Source: Sciurus carolinensis (taxonomy: Eukaryota; Chordata; Mammalia; Rodentia; Sciuridae). Taken from it: DNA of 64,000 nt. The stretch covers positions 39,813,454 to 39,877,453 of the forward strand of contig NC_062214.1 of assembly GCF_902686445.1 (NCBI RefSeq), in the 5' to 3' direction. How positions within the stretch are numbered: position 1 is the stretch's first letter; each line of letters begins with the position of its first letter. Below are positions 1 through 10,430 of the stretch, piece by piece. A model generated the notes under the pieces. It made no database searches. It saw nothing but the letters and a program-made list of their open reading frames with translations, and was not told the DNA's origin. Made by a program: the position numbers and the translations under genes.

Positions 1-110
1 AAGCCTGGTTCACACTTGTTACTTACCTTTTTGATACTAAATTTCTCCATCTGTAAAATGGGAATAGAATGCCTACTTCAAAGAGATAAGCAGAGGGAAT
101 AAAATGACCT
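1..110 (+). repeat. MIR SINE fragment
   Basis: Ancient tRNA-derived MIR remnant, cut by the window edge. The run around 45-65 (catctgtaaaatgggaatag) matches the conserved MIR core/3' region, which reads 'catctgtaaaatgggg' in the consensus. It has no coding role. The call is from memory of the consensus. Confidence 0.6.
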
Positions 111-1782
111 ATTTATCCCACCTATATAATTCCCACCAGAGGAGTTGAGTAGGTAGTTAAATCTACTTCTTTAACTTTTCTAAGAAACTTTCCAATTCGA
201 ACTAGTCAATCACTTTTTCTGATTGTTAACCCTGCCATTGCTTTTACCTATCTGTAAAGAGAGAGATTTGAAAATCTTTCTTTTAGGACTATGATTTGTA
301 TTTAGCTAATTTTTTTTTTTTTTTTGTTCTTCTTCACTGATATGTGGCTAAGGGGTGAAATTAAGATTGTATTGTGGTCACTTTAAAATGTTCCTTTTAT
401 TTGAGAATCAAAAAAGAAATTACATATTCTTTGACTAACTTCCTTATTATACTGCCTAGTATGGTGACAGCTCAAATGTAGATTCTTGGGGATGTATTAT
501 TTTCTTGAGAACCTCTGGAATTCTAGCTAGATAATGCTAATGAAAATCACTCAGCCTCATCAAAGTTCCACTGATTTCTTTTCTGTACTTCAGATACTAA
601 ATGAAACTCTCGTTGGAGAACCTTCAAGTTGGAAGGGAAGACCTCAGAGGTCACTTAATGTAACTACTTTATTTTATAGGTCACAAACTATTCATTTTAA
701 GTTCAGTGTGCTCAGGAACTGATGATCACATTTCCCCCTCTATTCTTACATTATACTTGAAAGAATCTCAGCTATGCACTTCCCACTTACATATCAATAC
801 AGAGCCCAGATTGCAGGAGGAATTGGCAAGTTGAAGTGGAGAAGGAAGATTGGGGAGCAGAATTACAATGTGTTCTATGGTACTGCAGTCCCTCAAGGGA
901 GCTGTAATTAATGTGCACAAGGAAAACACTGCAAGGAAACTAATTTAAAGAACATACTGAAACAATTTTCTCCTGGATTTCCAAAATAAATAAAGAAAAA
1001 AGAAATCACTGTCAAGCTTTGTGGAAACATAAAGAATTCCAGCAGAAAGGAAATTTATTGAGAGACCAAGTAGGGGCTGGTAATAATACCTGGTTAGAAT
1101 GTAAAGCCTCTTTTAAACTTATACTTCCTCCACCATTTGTTGGAGCTCCGTGGTCTCTGATCCATTCATTAAGCATTTCACATGCGTGTCACCCTAATTA
1201 TAGGTCAGAATTTGGTTACAGCCCACTGACTGCTCTTTCTTTGTGTCTGGTAACTTAGTTCTTTACACCAGTTGCTATCCCACTTGCCTTTCCTTTTTTC
1301 CCCTCCTGCTTATCCTTTTTTATCTTAAGCTTGTTAGGTGACTCCAGAGTTTAGAATGCCTTGTAATTGCATGTCACTCGATGCGAATGCTCTGAATTCT
1401 CCAGAGCAAAGTCTTTCTTTTTGTCTGCAACCCATAAGAATTTCATTTTATATCCTGTTCATTATATACATACATATGTGATTGAAAAATTAAAGTTTCA
1501 TGGAAAAATACTGCATGTAATATGGTATGATACCTTCTCTTCACTCCATTTCATTTATTTGAGGAGGGAAATAAAGCAGACCAAGACTTTGAAGAGAACC
1601 ATTTGATCCTCAGTTCCAATACCAGTGAGTTTGCTTCATAAGGTCTTCAGACGTTTTTCAAGAAATCATTGTAATCAGTCCTGAACCCTAACTACCACCT
1701 GCTGAATTAGCATCCACTCTGTACCCTGTAGGAATACATAGTTTAACCAATTTCTCTACAAGGTTTTAAAGTTCAAAAACCA
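111..1782. other. Unique AT-rich sequence, no gene seen
   Basis: No repeat family or gene is recognised. A T run sits near 309-325. The short open frames at 534-722, 1019-1258 and 1367-1606 are 62-79 codons, overlap no recognisable domain and look like chance frames. Confidence 0.5.
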
Positions 1783-1789
1783 GCCCCAA

Positions 1790-1895
1790 GGCTGAGGGTT
1801 TAGCACTCAGTGGTAGAGAGCTTGCCTTGTATGTGAAAGACCGTGGATTTGATTCCCAGACTGGGAAGGAAAAAACAAACAAAAAAACAAAAATA
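1790..1895 (+). mobile_element. ID SINE (tRNA-Ala-like)
   Basis: ID-type SINE in forward orientation. The A-box-like stretch is 'tagcactcagtggtag' and the B-box-like stretch is 'gatttgattccca', followed by an A-rich tail of (AAAAC)-like units. ID elements derive from tRNA-Ala/BC1 RNA, are transcribed by RNA polymerase III and are mobilised by L1. Body divergence suggests an older copy. Confidence 0.75.
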
Positions 1896-2094
1896 CCATA
1901 ACTTAATACTTTAACATAATCTCCTCACAAGAAGATATCTTCTTTGCCAGTTAAGTTTTAAACTTTTCGTATGTGGCTATCCATAGCTAGACCAGAGCTC
2001 TGAACTCTGAATCTCCATATCATCTTGCTGATTAAGAATTACACATTAATTCAAATGGTGCCAGAAATCTTGGGCATCTCATCATATCTTCTTA

Positions 2095-2285
2095 TGCAAC
2101 AGATAGTATTCTAAGTGCATTATGTGAATTAAACCGCATACCAGTGCCTTCTTTCTGCCATTAGCCTATTTTACAGAAGAGGAAACTGAGGCCTTAGAAA
2201 GTTAAATAAAACCTTTTCAAAATTACATCATAAGCAAATGACAGAACTGGGATTCAGATTTCAGTAACTGACTCTAGAACCATAA
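2095..2285 (-). repeat. MIR SINE fragment
   Basis: Reverse-oriented MIR. 'ttttacagaagaggaaactgaggcc' at about 2170-2194 is the hallmark of MIR read on the opposite strand. It is followed by the 'agctggcagagctggga'-like part, here 'gacagaactgggattcag'. Confidence 0.75.
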
Positions 2286-3389
2286 TCTTGTTTGACACTT
2301 TCTCTAATACTTCATTTAGCATGAGATGAGAGGTAGTGAATTAACTATATTTATCACTGAGTCTTAAGTGATTTTCCTAACCCATAATGTGCTATTAGAA
2401 GAAAAATTAATTGGTCACTTGGTTCCATATCTTACTAAATAGCCCATCCTTGGTTCAGGGATCTGATAATTTTCCTCTACTTGTCCCTCAGTCTTTAGGA
2501 AGAGGGAGCATAGCAGCTTTCTGCTGTTGTTATCTTTGACTTTGACTCATTGTCTCCTGTTAGACTACCATCACTTCTATCACCTCAGTAAGTAACCAAT
2601 TATCTATAATTTTCAAACCTACAATGTAATTCAAATACTTTAAATATAGCAAATGCAACACTCAGTGATTATTTTATCATATAGCAAATGCTCTAACAGA
2701 TTATTAAATTCATTGTACCTAAATATTCACATGATTCGACAATACAAAGGGATAATTTAAAGCATATTTTTAGATTAAATGGCCTCCAAAAGTCACTACT
2801 GAGAAAACTTTGCTAAGTTTCCTGTTGGGGCATGCTAGCTAGTCTTTAAGTGAACTTTCTAGTGTTTTCCCCAAATGCATGCCAAAGTAAGAGAAGATCA
2901 ATTGGGAACAATTAAATTCTGAAAGGTAACTTTAAAAAGTATGTCCTTGAATCTAAGTTGTGAATGTTGTATAAGCAATGAAAAAGAAGAATGAATGAAT
3001 TTCTGGTCAGTGATCAACCTATGTGAAGACCAAAAAGGATTGAAAGATCATGTTATCTTCACGAGTTAGACCAGGAAAAAAATCTATTGAGTTGGCTTGA
3101 GACGGTAACAAAAGGCTTATAAACTCAGAGTTCCTCTCCTCCCACCACTACATGCAGCTGCCTGTGGAAAAGACTTGTCAGAATTTCAGAATGGGGGCTC
3201 TGTCCTTAGCTCCAGGTAAAGAAAGTTGCCCTGAACACATTCCAGCTTCTCAGGTCATTTGGGCCTACATTTGGCTCATATATACAAAGTATCTAGAAAT
3301 ACTCACCAGGGAGGACATCCAAATCCTCCCTCTCTTCAGTTAGGAAATAAAGATAAAAGTAAGCATTGGGATAGCTGTAAGGACAAAAC

Positions 3390-3390
<1 letters not shown>
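2286..3390. other. Unique AT-rich sequence, no gene seen
   Basis: No repeat or gene recognised. The 63-codon frame at 3152-3343 has no visible domain. Confidence 0.4.

Positions 3391-3422
<32 letters not shown>
3391..3422 (+). repeat. (TG)16 microsatellite
   Basis: Uninterrupted TG dinucleotide run of 32 bases. Such tracts are length-polymorphic and can adopt left-handed Z-DNA. It accounts for the Thr-His repeats of the minus-strand frame at 3293-3532, which is therefore not a gene. Confidence 0.97.
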
Positions 3423-3424
<2 letters not shown>

Positions 3425-4653
3425 CATGCACATAGGATAGAATGAACTCTCTGCTGAGAGACTAAGACAGAAAATTAGATGGAATACTACAATTTTTTTT
3501 CCTATTTTTTTAACCTGCTGTATTTTTGTCATAGTTCTTGAACCAACAGGCTTTTAGTTACTATGGTTATTCTAATTCTTAAAGAAATGCCACTTATGTC
3601 TGGACAGTACTTCATATCTTGGAAATTTTCATTATTCCTATTTATTATTTCTATTTTTTCTGAACATATAAAAAATTCCATATGAAGTTATCACTCTGTT
3701 CTTCTCTATCTGCCTTACCCCTACCTCTATCAGACATTGCAATTCATAGTATTTCATCATATTTATTTGGAATGTTAACAATGTAACCCAATCATATGTA
3801 CCCTAATAGAGTATTTGGTTGCTTATGTCATAGACCATCCTGTAAAGGAATCAACCAGCAACCAAGAAAGAACCAAAGAAGCTTACTCTCTGACATTTTT
3901 GGACTATAGTTCCAGGCAGCTGTAAGTGGTGGTACTAGAATTTCTTTTTGTTTGGCTGCAAATGCCTCATACTATAAGCAATTTGCAGCTTTCTTCATAT
4001 AAAAGATGTTTCTGAAAGGAAATTCCCCACATCCAGCCTTCTGGGTATCTTAGCTTCAGCTCCAAAGCACTCACTCTTTGTAAGCAAAGTATGGAGAGCT
4101 GTTGTATTTTCAGTTCCTTTACTCTGTAGAAGCATACAGGGAATTTGCTGTTAGAACTGATCTCAGTTAGAGTGTTTCATTCCTGACACAGACTTGAGGA
4201 GAGCATCATGAAGGGACATATTATTCAAGAATTTTCTGTTAAGCAGTAGGGAGGCAAACTGCTCACAGTCTGTGTCAAAGGGTTTCCCCACAATTCCTTA
4301 ATGTGTGGTGCTAACATGTCTTAAATTTATTAAGACCAATATTTCCAAAATTCTAAAACATAGGACCCATATTGTGGTAGCCAAAGAAACTGACCATGCT
4401 GTGAACAAGTTGGACAAAGGTCTATAGAAGAAATTTGAGTATAAGGGAAATAAGCAATGTACCAAGAACTTTGTCTTGACAAAATATTCTCCTACAATGT
4501 AAATCCCCTAAGAAATCAGAAAAGAGCAATTAGATACCAATCCACATATTTCAATATTGGAAGAGTTTCAGACTGACTAGATATTTGATAGCTCTAGACA
4601 TTTCATTTTTACAATAAGTTATAAAAAGGACAACTACCTCTTTAAATCCATAA
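3423..4653. other. Unique AT-rich sequence, no gene seen
   Basis: I see no recognisable repeat, exon or RNA gene in this stretch. Confidence 0.4.
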
Positions 4654-4770
4654 TTTTTTTTTTTTTTTTTTTTTTTAATAAAGCTTCTCTTCAAGTGTTG
4701 CTGGCATAAGCTTTCAGACTCACCCATGCTATGGAGCAGGCTGTCAGACTCATCCAAAAATTAATTCTCC
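4654..4770 (-). repeat. Orphan poly(T)/poly(A) tract with retroposon-like flank
   Basis: A 23-base T run (4654-4676) is preceded, on the minus strand, by about 90 bases ending in 'gctttatt' directly before the A run. That is the layout of a short retroposed 3' end. ATGGATT occurs on the minus strand on both sides of the segment and could be a target duplication. The inserted part matches no family I know, so a plain A-rich microsatellite is also possible. Confidence 0.35.
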
Positions 4771-5439
4771 TAATCCATGCCATATTTCATATTGTATTGA
4801 CTGGTTTTGTAAATTCTGAAGAAAACAGGAAGGAGCATTGTTTTCTTTAATTTAATTTATGTATACATGTGATAGAGCTATATAAGAATGTTATGCTCTC
4901 AGGAGACCAAATCTAAAATAGCAATAGATATGACTGATTTTTAAAAAGAAATTCTATTTTATGTAATGTGGGAAATAAGGCACACATGATAGGATTAAAA
5001 CTAAAATGTGTTCTTTGACTCTCTTTCTATGCTCACATTAAAACCATGAAGAGCTAAGGCTATGTGTTGTGACAGAAAGTCTTCTGCATGCAAACATGCA
5101 TGTGTTTGTATGCAATTTGTAAATTTAGCTCTACAAAAGTATAACAATAAAGGAGAATTTAATTTAGCCAAGGGCTTTATGAGTTTTGGGTAAGGTGCAT
5201 ATGGGGAAACATGAGACATGTCAATGAAATCAGTACAGACTCTAGTGGCATTTCTGGTGTCTTCAAAAGACTGCCACCAAACGAAGCACACTGTGTCAAA
5301 ATGAAAACCCCAAATAAGAGAAATGAGGGAAGAAGTTCAAGGAACAGAAACTATTTGGGGCAGATGATTTGAATGTCTTCCAAAACCTTCAAGAAGCATT
5401 AAGCTCAAGCTCAGCCCTTTATCTTTGACAAATACCACA
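4771..5439. other. Unique sequence, no gene seen
   Basis: No repeat family recognised. The 96-codon minus-strand frame at 5001-5291 shows no domain, signal peptide or membrane segment and is probably chance. Confidence 0.4.
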
Positions 5440-5800
5440 CCGTGTATCTGCTTGTTATTTTGTGGTCCTGTTGCTCCTGTCAGCTTGTTAAATGGAACTC
5501 TGGCTTCAGTCGGGAGATGATAATGTGGTAATCTCTGTGCTCTGCTTGCCTCGGCATCCAGAGGAGCGGCTGTGCCCGACAGTGTGAGGCCGCCCAGTGC
5601 CAAGGGTAACCGCTGGCAGCTGGGCTGATGGAAAACAGCCTGCACCAACAGATTGAAAATGTTCTTTTCAGATCTTTAGATTGGAACTTGAGCTTTACTT
5701 TTAAAAGTTTTATGTCCGCAGCACGGTTCACAAAATAAATTACTAAACCGATTGCTTTGGGAGCTTCCAAGCCATGACATTAAGGTGGCTGAGAGTCATC
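5440..5800. other. Candidate conserved non-coding element
   Basis: Unique sequence that is GC- and CpG-richer than its AT-rich surroundings (CpGs at about 5509-5610), with no repeat signature. It carries AT-rich homeodomain-like motifs such as 'aataaattactaaaccgattg' near 5733-5753. Two overlapping minus-strand frames (103 and 96 codons) cover it but share no recognised motif. I infer a possible regulatory element; only multi-species alignment can decide. Confidence 0.3.
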
Positions 5801-5863
5801 ATTCTTGATGAAATGCGAAGGAGCAGCCTAAGAACTGTTGTCCATCAGAGACGGGTTGGGCAA

Positions 5864-5873
5864 CCCCCCCCCC
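5864..5873 (+). repeat. (C)10 homopolymer
   Basis: Ten consecutive C residues followed by an ACACACC-like stretch. Short tract prone to slippage. Confidence 0.95.
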
Positions 5874-6404
5874 ACACACCACCACTGTGTTACAATCTGC
5901 AGACCTATGGTAAATAGATCTCACTTATAAAAGCATTTATTTTCAGAAGGGTAATAAAAGTTGTGCATTCTTAAATTCAGACTTATTTCAAATTAGAAGG
6001 AAAAGAGTATCCTTTTAATGCAATTGGTTTTTCTCACAGAGACATATTTGGAGTGGAAATACAAGACACACTTTTTCTCTGCTGAAGTTCCTCATCCTGC
6101 AGTGTCCACTCTATCCTCCTAGCATGAAGTGAAGATAAGTAACCAAAGGCAGCATCATAAAATGCAAGGTTGTTATTCCCAAATGAGTCAGAGTTTCTGT
6201 CTGCTTTCCAGTTGGGGAGCTGAAGTGAGCAGTGTGCTACATGTATAGCACCCTTAGAATGCTGAGTCCCGATAAAACTAAAGGCATTTTATCCCAAACC
6301 TCAGATATTCTATAGGACCTCTGTGAGGGGCTGAGGTGGGAAATGAAGGGCTAAGACATTAATATGTTAAAGATGTGAACCCTGGAGGAAATTTGGGTTT
6401 AACT
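5874..6404. other. Unique sequence, no gene seen
   Basis: I recognise no repeat, exon or RNA gene in this stretch. Confidence 0.4.
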
Positions 6405-6530
6405 ACTATCAATGTGACATTGACTAGTTAGTTAGACTTTCTTGTTCTCTGTTTTATTCATTTTTAAAACAGCACCTTCATATTTGCCTCACAGGGCCAC
6501 TGGAATCATAAAATAAGATAACTTGAGGGG
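6405..6530 (+). repeat. Degraded MIR-like fragment
   Basis: Weak resemblance to the MIR core and 3' region ('gacattgactagttagttagact' and 'gcctcacagggccactggaatcataaaataagata'). The middle is strongly diverged. Confidence 0.4.
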
Positions 6531-6687
6531 TGAAGTTTGCTCATGTTTTTAGCTTTGAAATGGATTTAAAAATGAAATAGGAAGATGGGTATGTGAGTGG
6601 ATAAATGATAGTTGTGTCACAAAACAAATATAGTTACACGTTAGCCAGCCATTGTAAATAGAGATGGTGGATATATTTGTCTCATAA

Positions 6688-6806
6688 TTCTTTCAACTTT
6701 CTTTTTTCCATTTATTTATTTATTTATTTAATCACTTGATATCAAATCCAGGGCCTTGTGCATGTTCCACCACTGAGCTACACCCCCAGCCTCTTCTTTC
6801 AACTTT
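6688..6806 (-). mobile_element. ID-family SINE with 13-bp target duplication
   Basis: Reverse-oriented ID-type SINE at 6701-6793. On the plus strand the (TTTA)n tail comes first, then the B-box complement region ('atatcaaatcca') and the A-box complement ('ccactgagctacacccc'). It is flanked by a perfect 13-bp direct repeat, TTCTTTCAACTTT, at 6688-6700 and 6794-6806. This is the expected signature of L1-mediated insertion. Confidence 0.88.
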
Positions 6807-9109
6807 TCTGTGTGCTTGAAAACATTTTAATCAGGAAGGAGAGATTTAAAAGGACGTGTCTTTTCAATCTAAGTGTAATGCCTGTTACATCTCCCTACCT
6901 CTAGTTAGATTCCAAAATGAAGGCACAAAACCTACTAAACCTCAAAGGATACTTGAAAAGCCCAGCTAAAATTTAGGGATTCTGCTTCTAAGAAGAGAAG
7001 AGAAAATAGCTGTCTTGATTAGTAACTAAAACTTCATTATTTCATAGTAAATCCTAGGTGCTAAATAACTTGGTGGCCATTACTGTTTAGAAAAGAAGGG
7101 AATGGCCACTGCTTTTCTATCTCAGAATGGAGAGCCCTAACTGGTGTCCTGATCTTCCCCTGGATTATTCAGTGTGCTTATTTCTTCCATCCCTGTTCAG
7201 CTGGTTTTACATTTCTGCAGCAGCATTTTACTCCACCCTCCATTGTGCATTCTTGATTCTCTCCAGAACCCCTCCCTGCGGAGCCTGAGGTTAGCTTTTG
7301 TATGACATGGGGATCTCTGGTCTTCCATGTATTTAAACTCAAAATGTTTTCTTATGGCAGAATTTTCTTAAAAGTCTCCAGTGTTGTTAACTCTTTGCAA
7401 TACTGCTGTATGGACAGCTGATTGTTCTATTATGTGTCCCATATGAAGGAGTTCTGCTTTTTATGGTTTCTCATCATTACCTCCTTGGTGGCATTTCCTA
7501 TGAAGCAATGCAGAGTCCTCTATGACAGAGCAGGCACTAGGCCTTTGATTTCCATCCAGGGAACTCCCTCCACCTGCCTGTGTGAGAACCAGACTATGGA
7601 AGGGGACCAAGAACCCTGAAGAAGACCAAAATATAGAATGGGCAGAGGAAAAGGATCTTCCTGAATACTCTGACTCAAATAAAACCAAGACAACAAAGAA
7701 CAGCAAAACCCAAACAGACTATGCAGCTTATGATGGAAGAACCAGGTCAGGGTTATATGTAGAAAACCCAAAGGGAAAAATTAAATTCAGGAAGGACTGG
7801 TCAGTGGTATCTAATGCTCCTCATGACCAAGAAAGATAAGATCTGATCATTGTCCTTCAAGTCACTGTTGATTTTAACAATCATTCCAGGGAAGTTTCAA
7901 CAGGGTAAAGATGGCAGAGAGGTAAGAGAGAAAGGACAGCAGCTGTGAAGTAATTCAGCAAAGCAGGGGAGAAGGTCTCAGGGTAATATGGGACCTAGAG
8001 AAGGTGTTCATAAAGAGAAAGAGTTGAATGCGATCTAGCATTAATGAGAAGAAACCAAAAAGAGGCAGAATGATACAGAAGAGTGGGGAGGCAAATGCTA
8101 GAGGAAGTTTCCATAGAAGATAAGACAAGGAAAATCCAGTCAACCAGAGGAGGTGTCCATTTTGATCAGGAAGGCTCCTCTTATAGTGTGATAGGAGAGC
8201 CGGGGTATGCTGCCGTGCCGGTGAGGTTCAGCCACAATAGAGTGGAACAATTACCCCTCTTAATTTAGTTCATATGTTTCTCTGAAGTCAGTCTGCAATC
8301 ATATCACCTTAGATCTTTTTGTGACACTGTTGTTTTTTCTGGAGTTGATTAGCAAATGACAAACATTTTCTCATACCAGCTCCTGCTAAACAATGTCTCC
8401 TTTATCCTATTTTTATGCATTTCTGAAACCTAGTACAAGTTCCAAAGTTTATTTCCATTAAATGTTATTCTATTAGATTTGGATCATGTTTTCAGTTTGT
8501 CAAGATCTTTTAATATTTTAATTTAACTCGCAACATACCACTGATGTGTTTCAGCCTTGTGTCATCCACACATTAAAATATCAGCTGTGTATCTTCATCC
8601 AAAGAACTGTCTTTAGCTTTATTTTATTTTTATTTTTATTTCATCAAGCACTCTGCACCCCCCCCCCCCCCCATAGAGACTCTAGGGAAGGAGAATTAGA
8701 CTGGATGCTTTGATGATAACTGATAAAGCCTTTGGTTCTGAGAAATCCTCCCAAATTGGATTAAGTGGATTCATTTGTGGTTTGCAATGTTTATGTTTTA
8801 GGGAGAAAAGGATGTGAAAACTCTCACTCTCTCTGTGTTCATTCTCAGAAATAGATGGATACTGTCACTTTTCAAGGCTTGTCCATCTGGAATGCATCAC
8901 AAACACATTGCTGGGAAAGTAAAAGTTCCAGAAAGAGTCTCATTTTTCCCTGGAACTGTGAAATTGAGTGGCCTAGTTTCTTCCATGTTGTTATAAATTC
9001 ACAGGAGTGTAATATAAGCTACATTTTTAACCATTTGAGCTAGCTTATGATTGAATAATGCTTCCTGCCAGACATGTTTTCCCTTTATTTATCACTTACT
9101 TTTCTCTCT
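6807..9109. other. Unique AT-rich sequence, no gene seen
   Basis: No recognisable repeat apart from a C run at 8658-8672. Frames at 7422-7619 (65 codons) and 7582-7839 (85 codons, very Lys/Thr/Asp-rich) have no recognised domain. The purine-rich stretch at about 7580-8150 may be an old unclassified repeat. Confidence 0.35.
8658..8672 (+). repeat. (C)15 homopolymer
   Basis: Fifteen consecutive C residues at the end of a TTTTA-rich stretch. The strand of G on the complement could form quadruplex-like structures. Confidence 0.95.
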
Positions 9110-9430
9110 AATTTCAGCAAAGGCAATTGCTGATTATGGAAATGACTCCAATTGTTCAACCTCTCATAACTGCATTTAGTTACCCAAAGCAATCTATCTG
9201 CTACTTTCAAAAGCTGTTAAACAAGCAAGCAATTTATTCTGCCTCCTTGCAAGCAAACAAGGAACACGCCACATTCTTTCTGCTCTCTGCATTGCTTTGA
9301 AACCTTTTTCTAACTTGAATCAAAATCTGCATGTTCCTAACCACTGCCTTTGCAATCAGTAATTTGACTCAGTGGGTTTAATTCAAAGCAGGCACTTACA
9401 TTCTTTAGGCTATTCGTCCATCTTCTAGGA
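9110..9430. other. Candidate conserved non-coding element
   Basis: Unique sequence dense in short motifs typical of developmental enhancers: 'ccaattgttcaacc', 'aaacaagcaagcaatttatt', and 'gtaatttgactcagtg', which contains an AP-1-like TGACTCA at about 9364-9370. No repeat signature or plausible exon. The regulatory reading is inference. Confidence 0.25.
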
Positions 9431-10231
9431 AATCAAGGAGAACAACAAAAACAAACACACACTGGCCTCTAAATTAACCCAGATAGGGAGGAAGAAGCTT
9501 CAATGAAGGATGACTTAAAATAATAACAAAAGTCAAGAGAAACGAATAGAAAATATTTTAAGTCCCCACCTGCTCCAGCCCCTTTAGCCAGACCTTTATC
9601 TTCCTTTCCTAGAGGAAATCAAAGCCTCTCCCAAGAGCAGTTATTAATAGTCAGCTTCCAGACTTCCACAGAGTTTGCTGAATCTGGCTCCTCCCATCCT
9701 GTCCCAGCAGGTGAGCACACCTAGGATAGCTGCCTGCAGACATTTCCTAGTGATTTCCCTGCATCTCAAACAGCCAGCATCCCTGCAGAAACCTCTTCCC
9801 TTTGCTGAAATAATGCTGATGAATTAATTCCCTTTGGAGTTATCAGCGGCCTGCCTTCCCACAGCAACTACGGGGTGCCCGGGACAGAGGAGTTGGCATC
9901 TTTCCTAGAAAACCAAGTAGTTTTTCTTCCTTGTGATAGTGCTCAACTTTCTCTTGCCCCAGGCTTAAACTAGAGGTCCAGTCTTTAATTTAGTTTTTCT
10001 TGTGTGTATAACCAGGGCTCAACAAGATTATAGTGGGTTAGCATATATCATTACAGAGGTACTCCTAATCTGAAACAGAGGTATTCCCTGGTAAATCTGA
10101 GTTTATTTAATGTTTTCAAAGTGTAAATAGGTCAGAGAGAGTTCCTTTTGAAAGTTTATTATTTAATTTTTATTTATATTTTATTTATCTTAATTTTATT
10201 AATTTTTTCCGTGAGGTTTTTGTTGTTATAG
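9431..10231. other. Unique sequence, no gene seen
   Basis: No repeat recognised. A short stretch near 9805-9880 combines an ATTAATTC homeodomain-like motif with a local GC/CpG rise, possibly part of the same regulatory neighbourhood as the preceding block. Confidence 0.3.
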
Positions 10232-10430
10232 TTGTTTTTTGTTTGTTTTTTGGCACTGGGAATTGAACCCAGGGGTGCTCAGCTACTGAGCCACATCCCA
10301 GTCCTTTTTTTATTTTATTTTGAGATAGAGTCTCTTTAAGTTGCTGAGGCTGGCCTCAAACTTGGGATCTTCCTGCCTCAACCTTCCTGATCACTGGGAT
10401 TACAGTTGTGTGCTACTGTTACTGTGGCCA
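10232..10430 (-). mobile_element. MEN/B1-dID composite SINE
   Basis: Reverse-oriented composite SINE. On the plus strand it starts with a T-rich tail, then the ID half ('ggcactgggaattgaaccca... ctactgagccacatcccagtcc'). A TTTTATTTT linker follows, then the 7SL-derived B1 half ('gttgctgaggctggcctcaaac...cctgcctcaac...gggattaca'). B1+ID dimers are known from squirrels and a few other rodent families. The copy is moderately diverged. Confidence 0.9.

Noticed and set aside
5337..5770. Exon of a host protein gene on the minus strand (frames of 103 and 96 codons)
   Set aside because: No recognisable domain or convincing splice context, and the two frames compete; kept only as a candidate non-coding element.
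7422..7839. Small secreted or charged protein gene (65- and 85-codon frames)
   Set aside because: The first has a hydrophobic start by composition, the second is Lys/Thr/Asp-rich in purine-rich DNA; they overlap in different frames and match no family.
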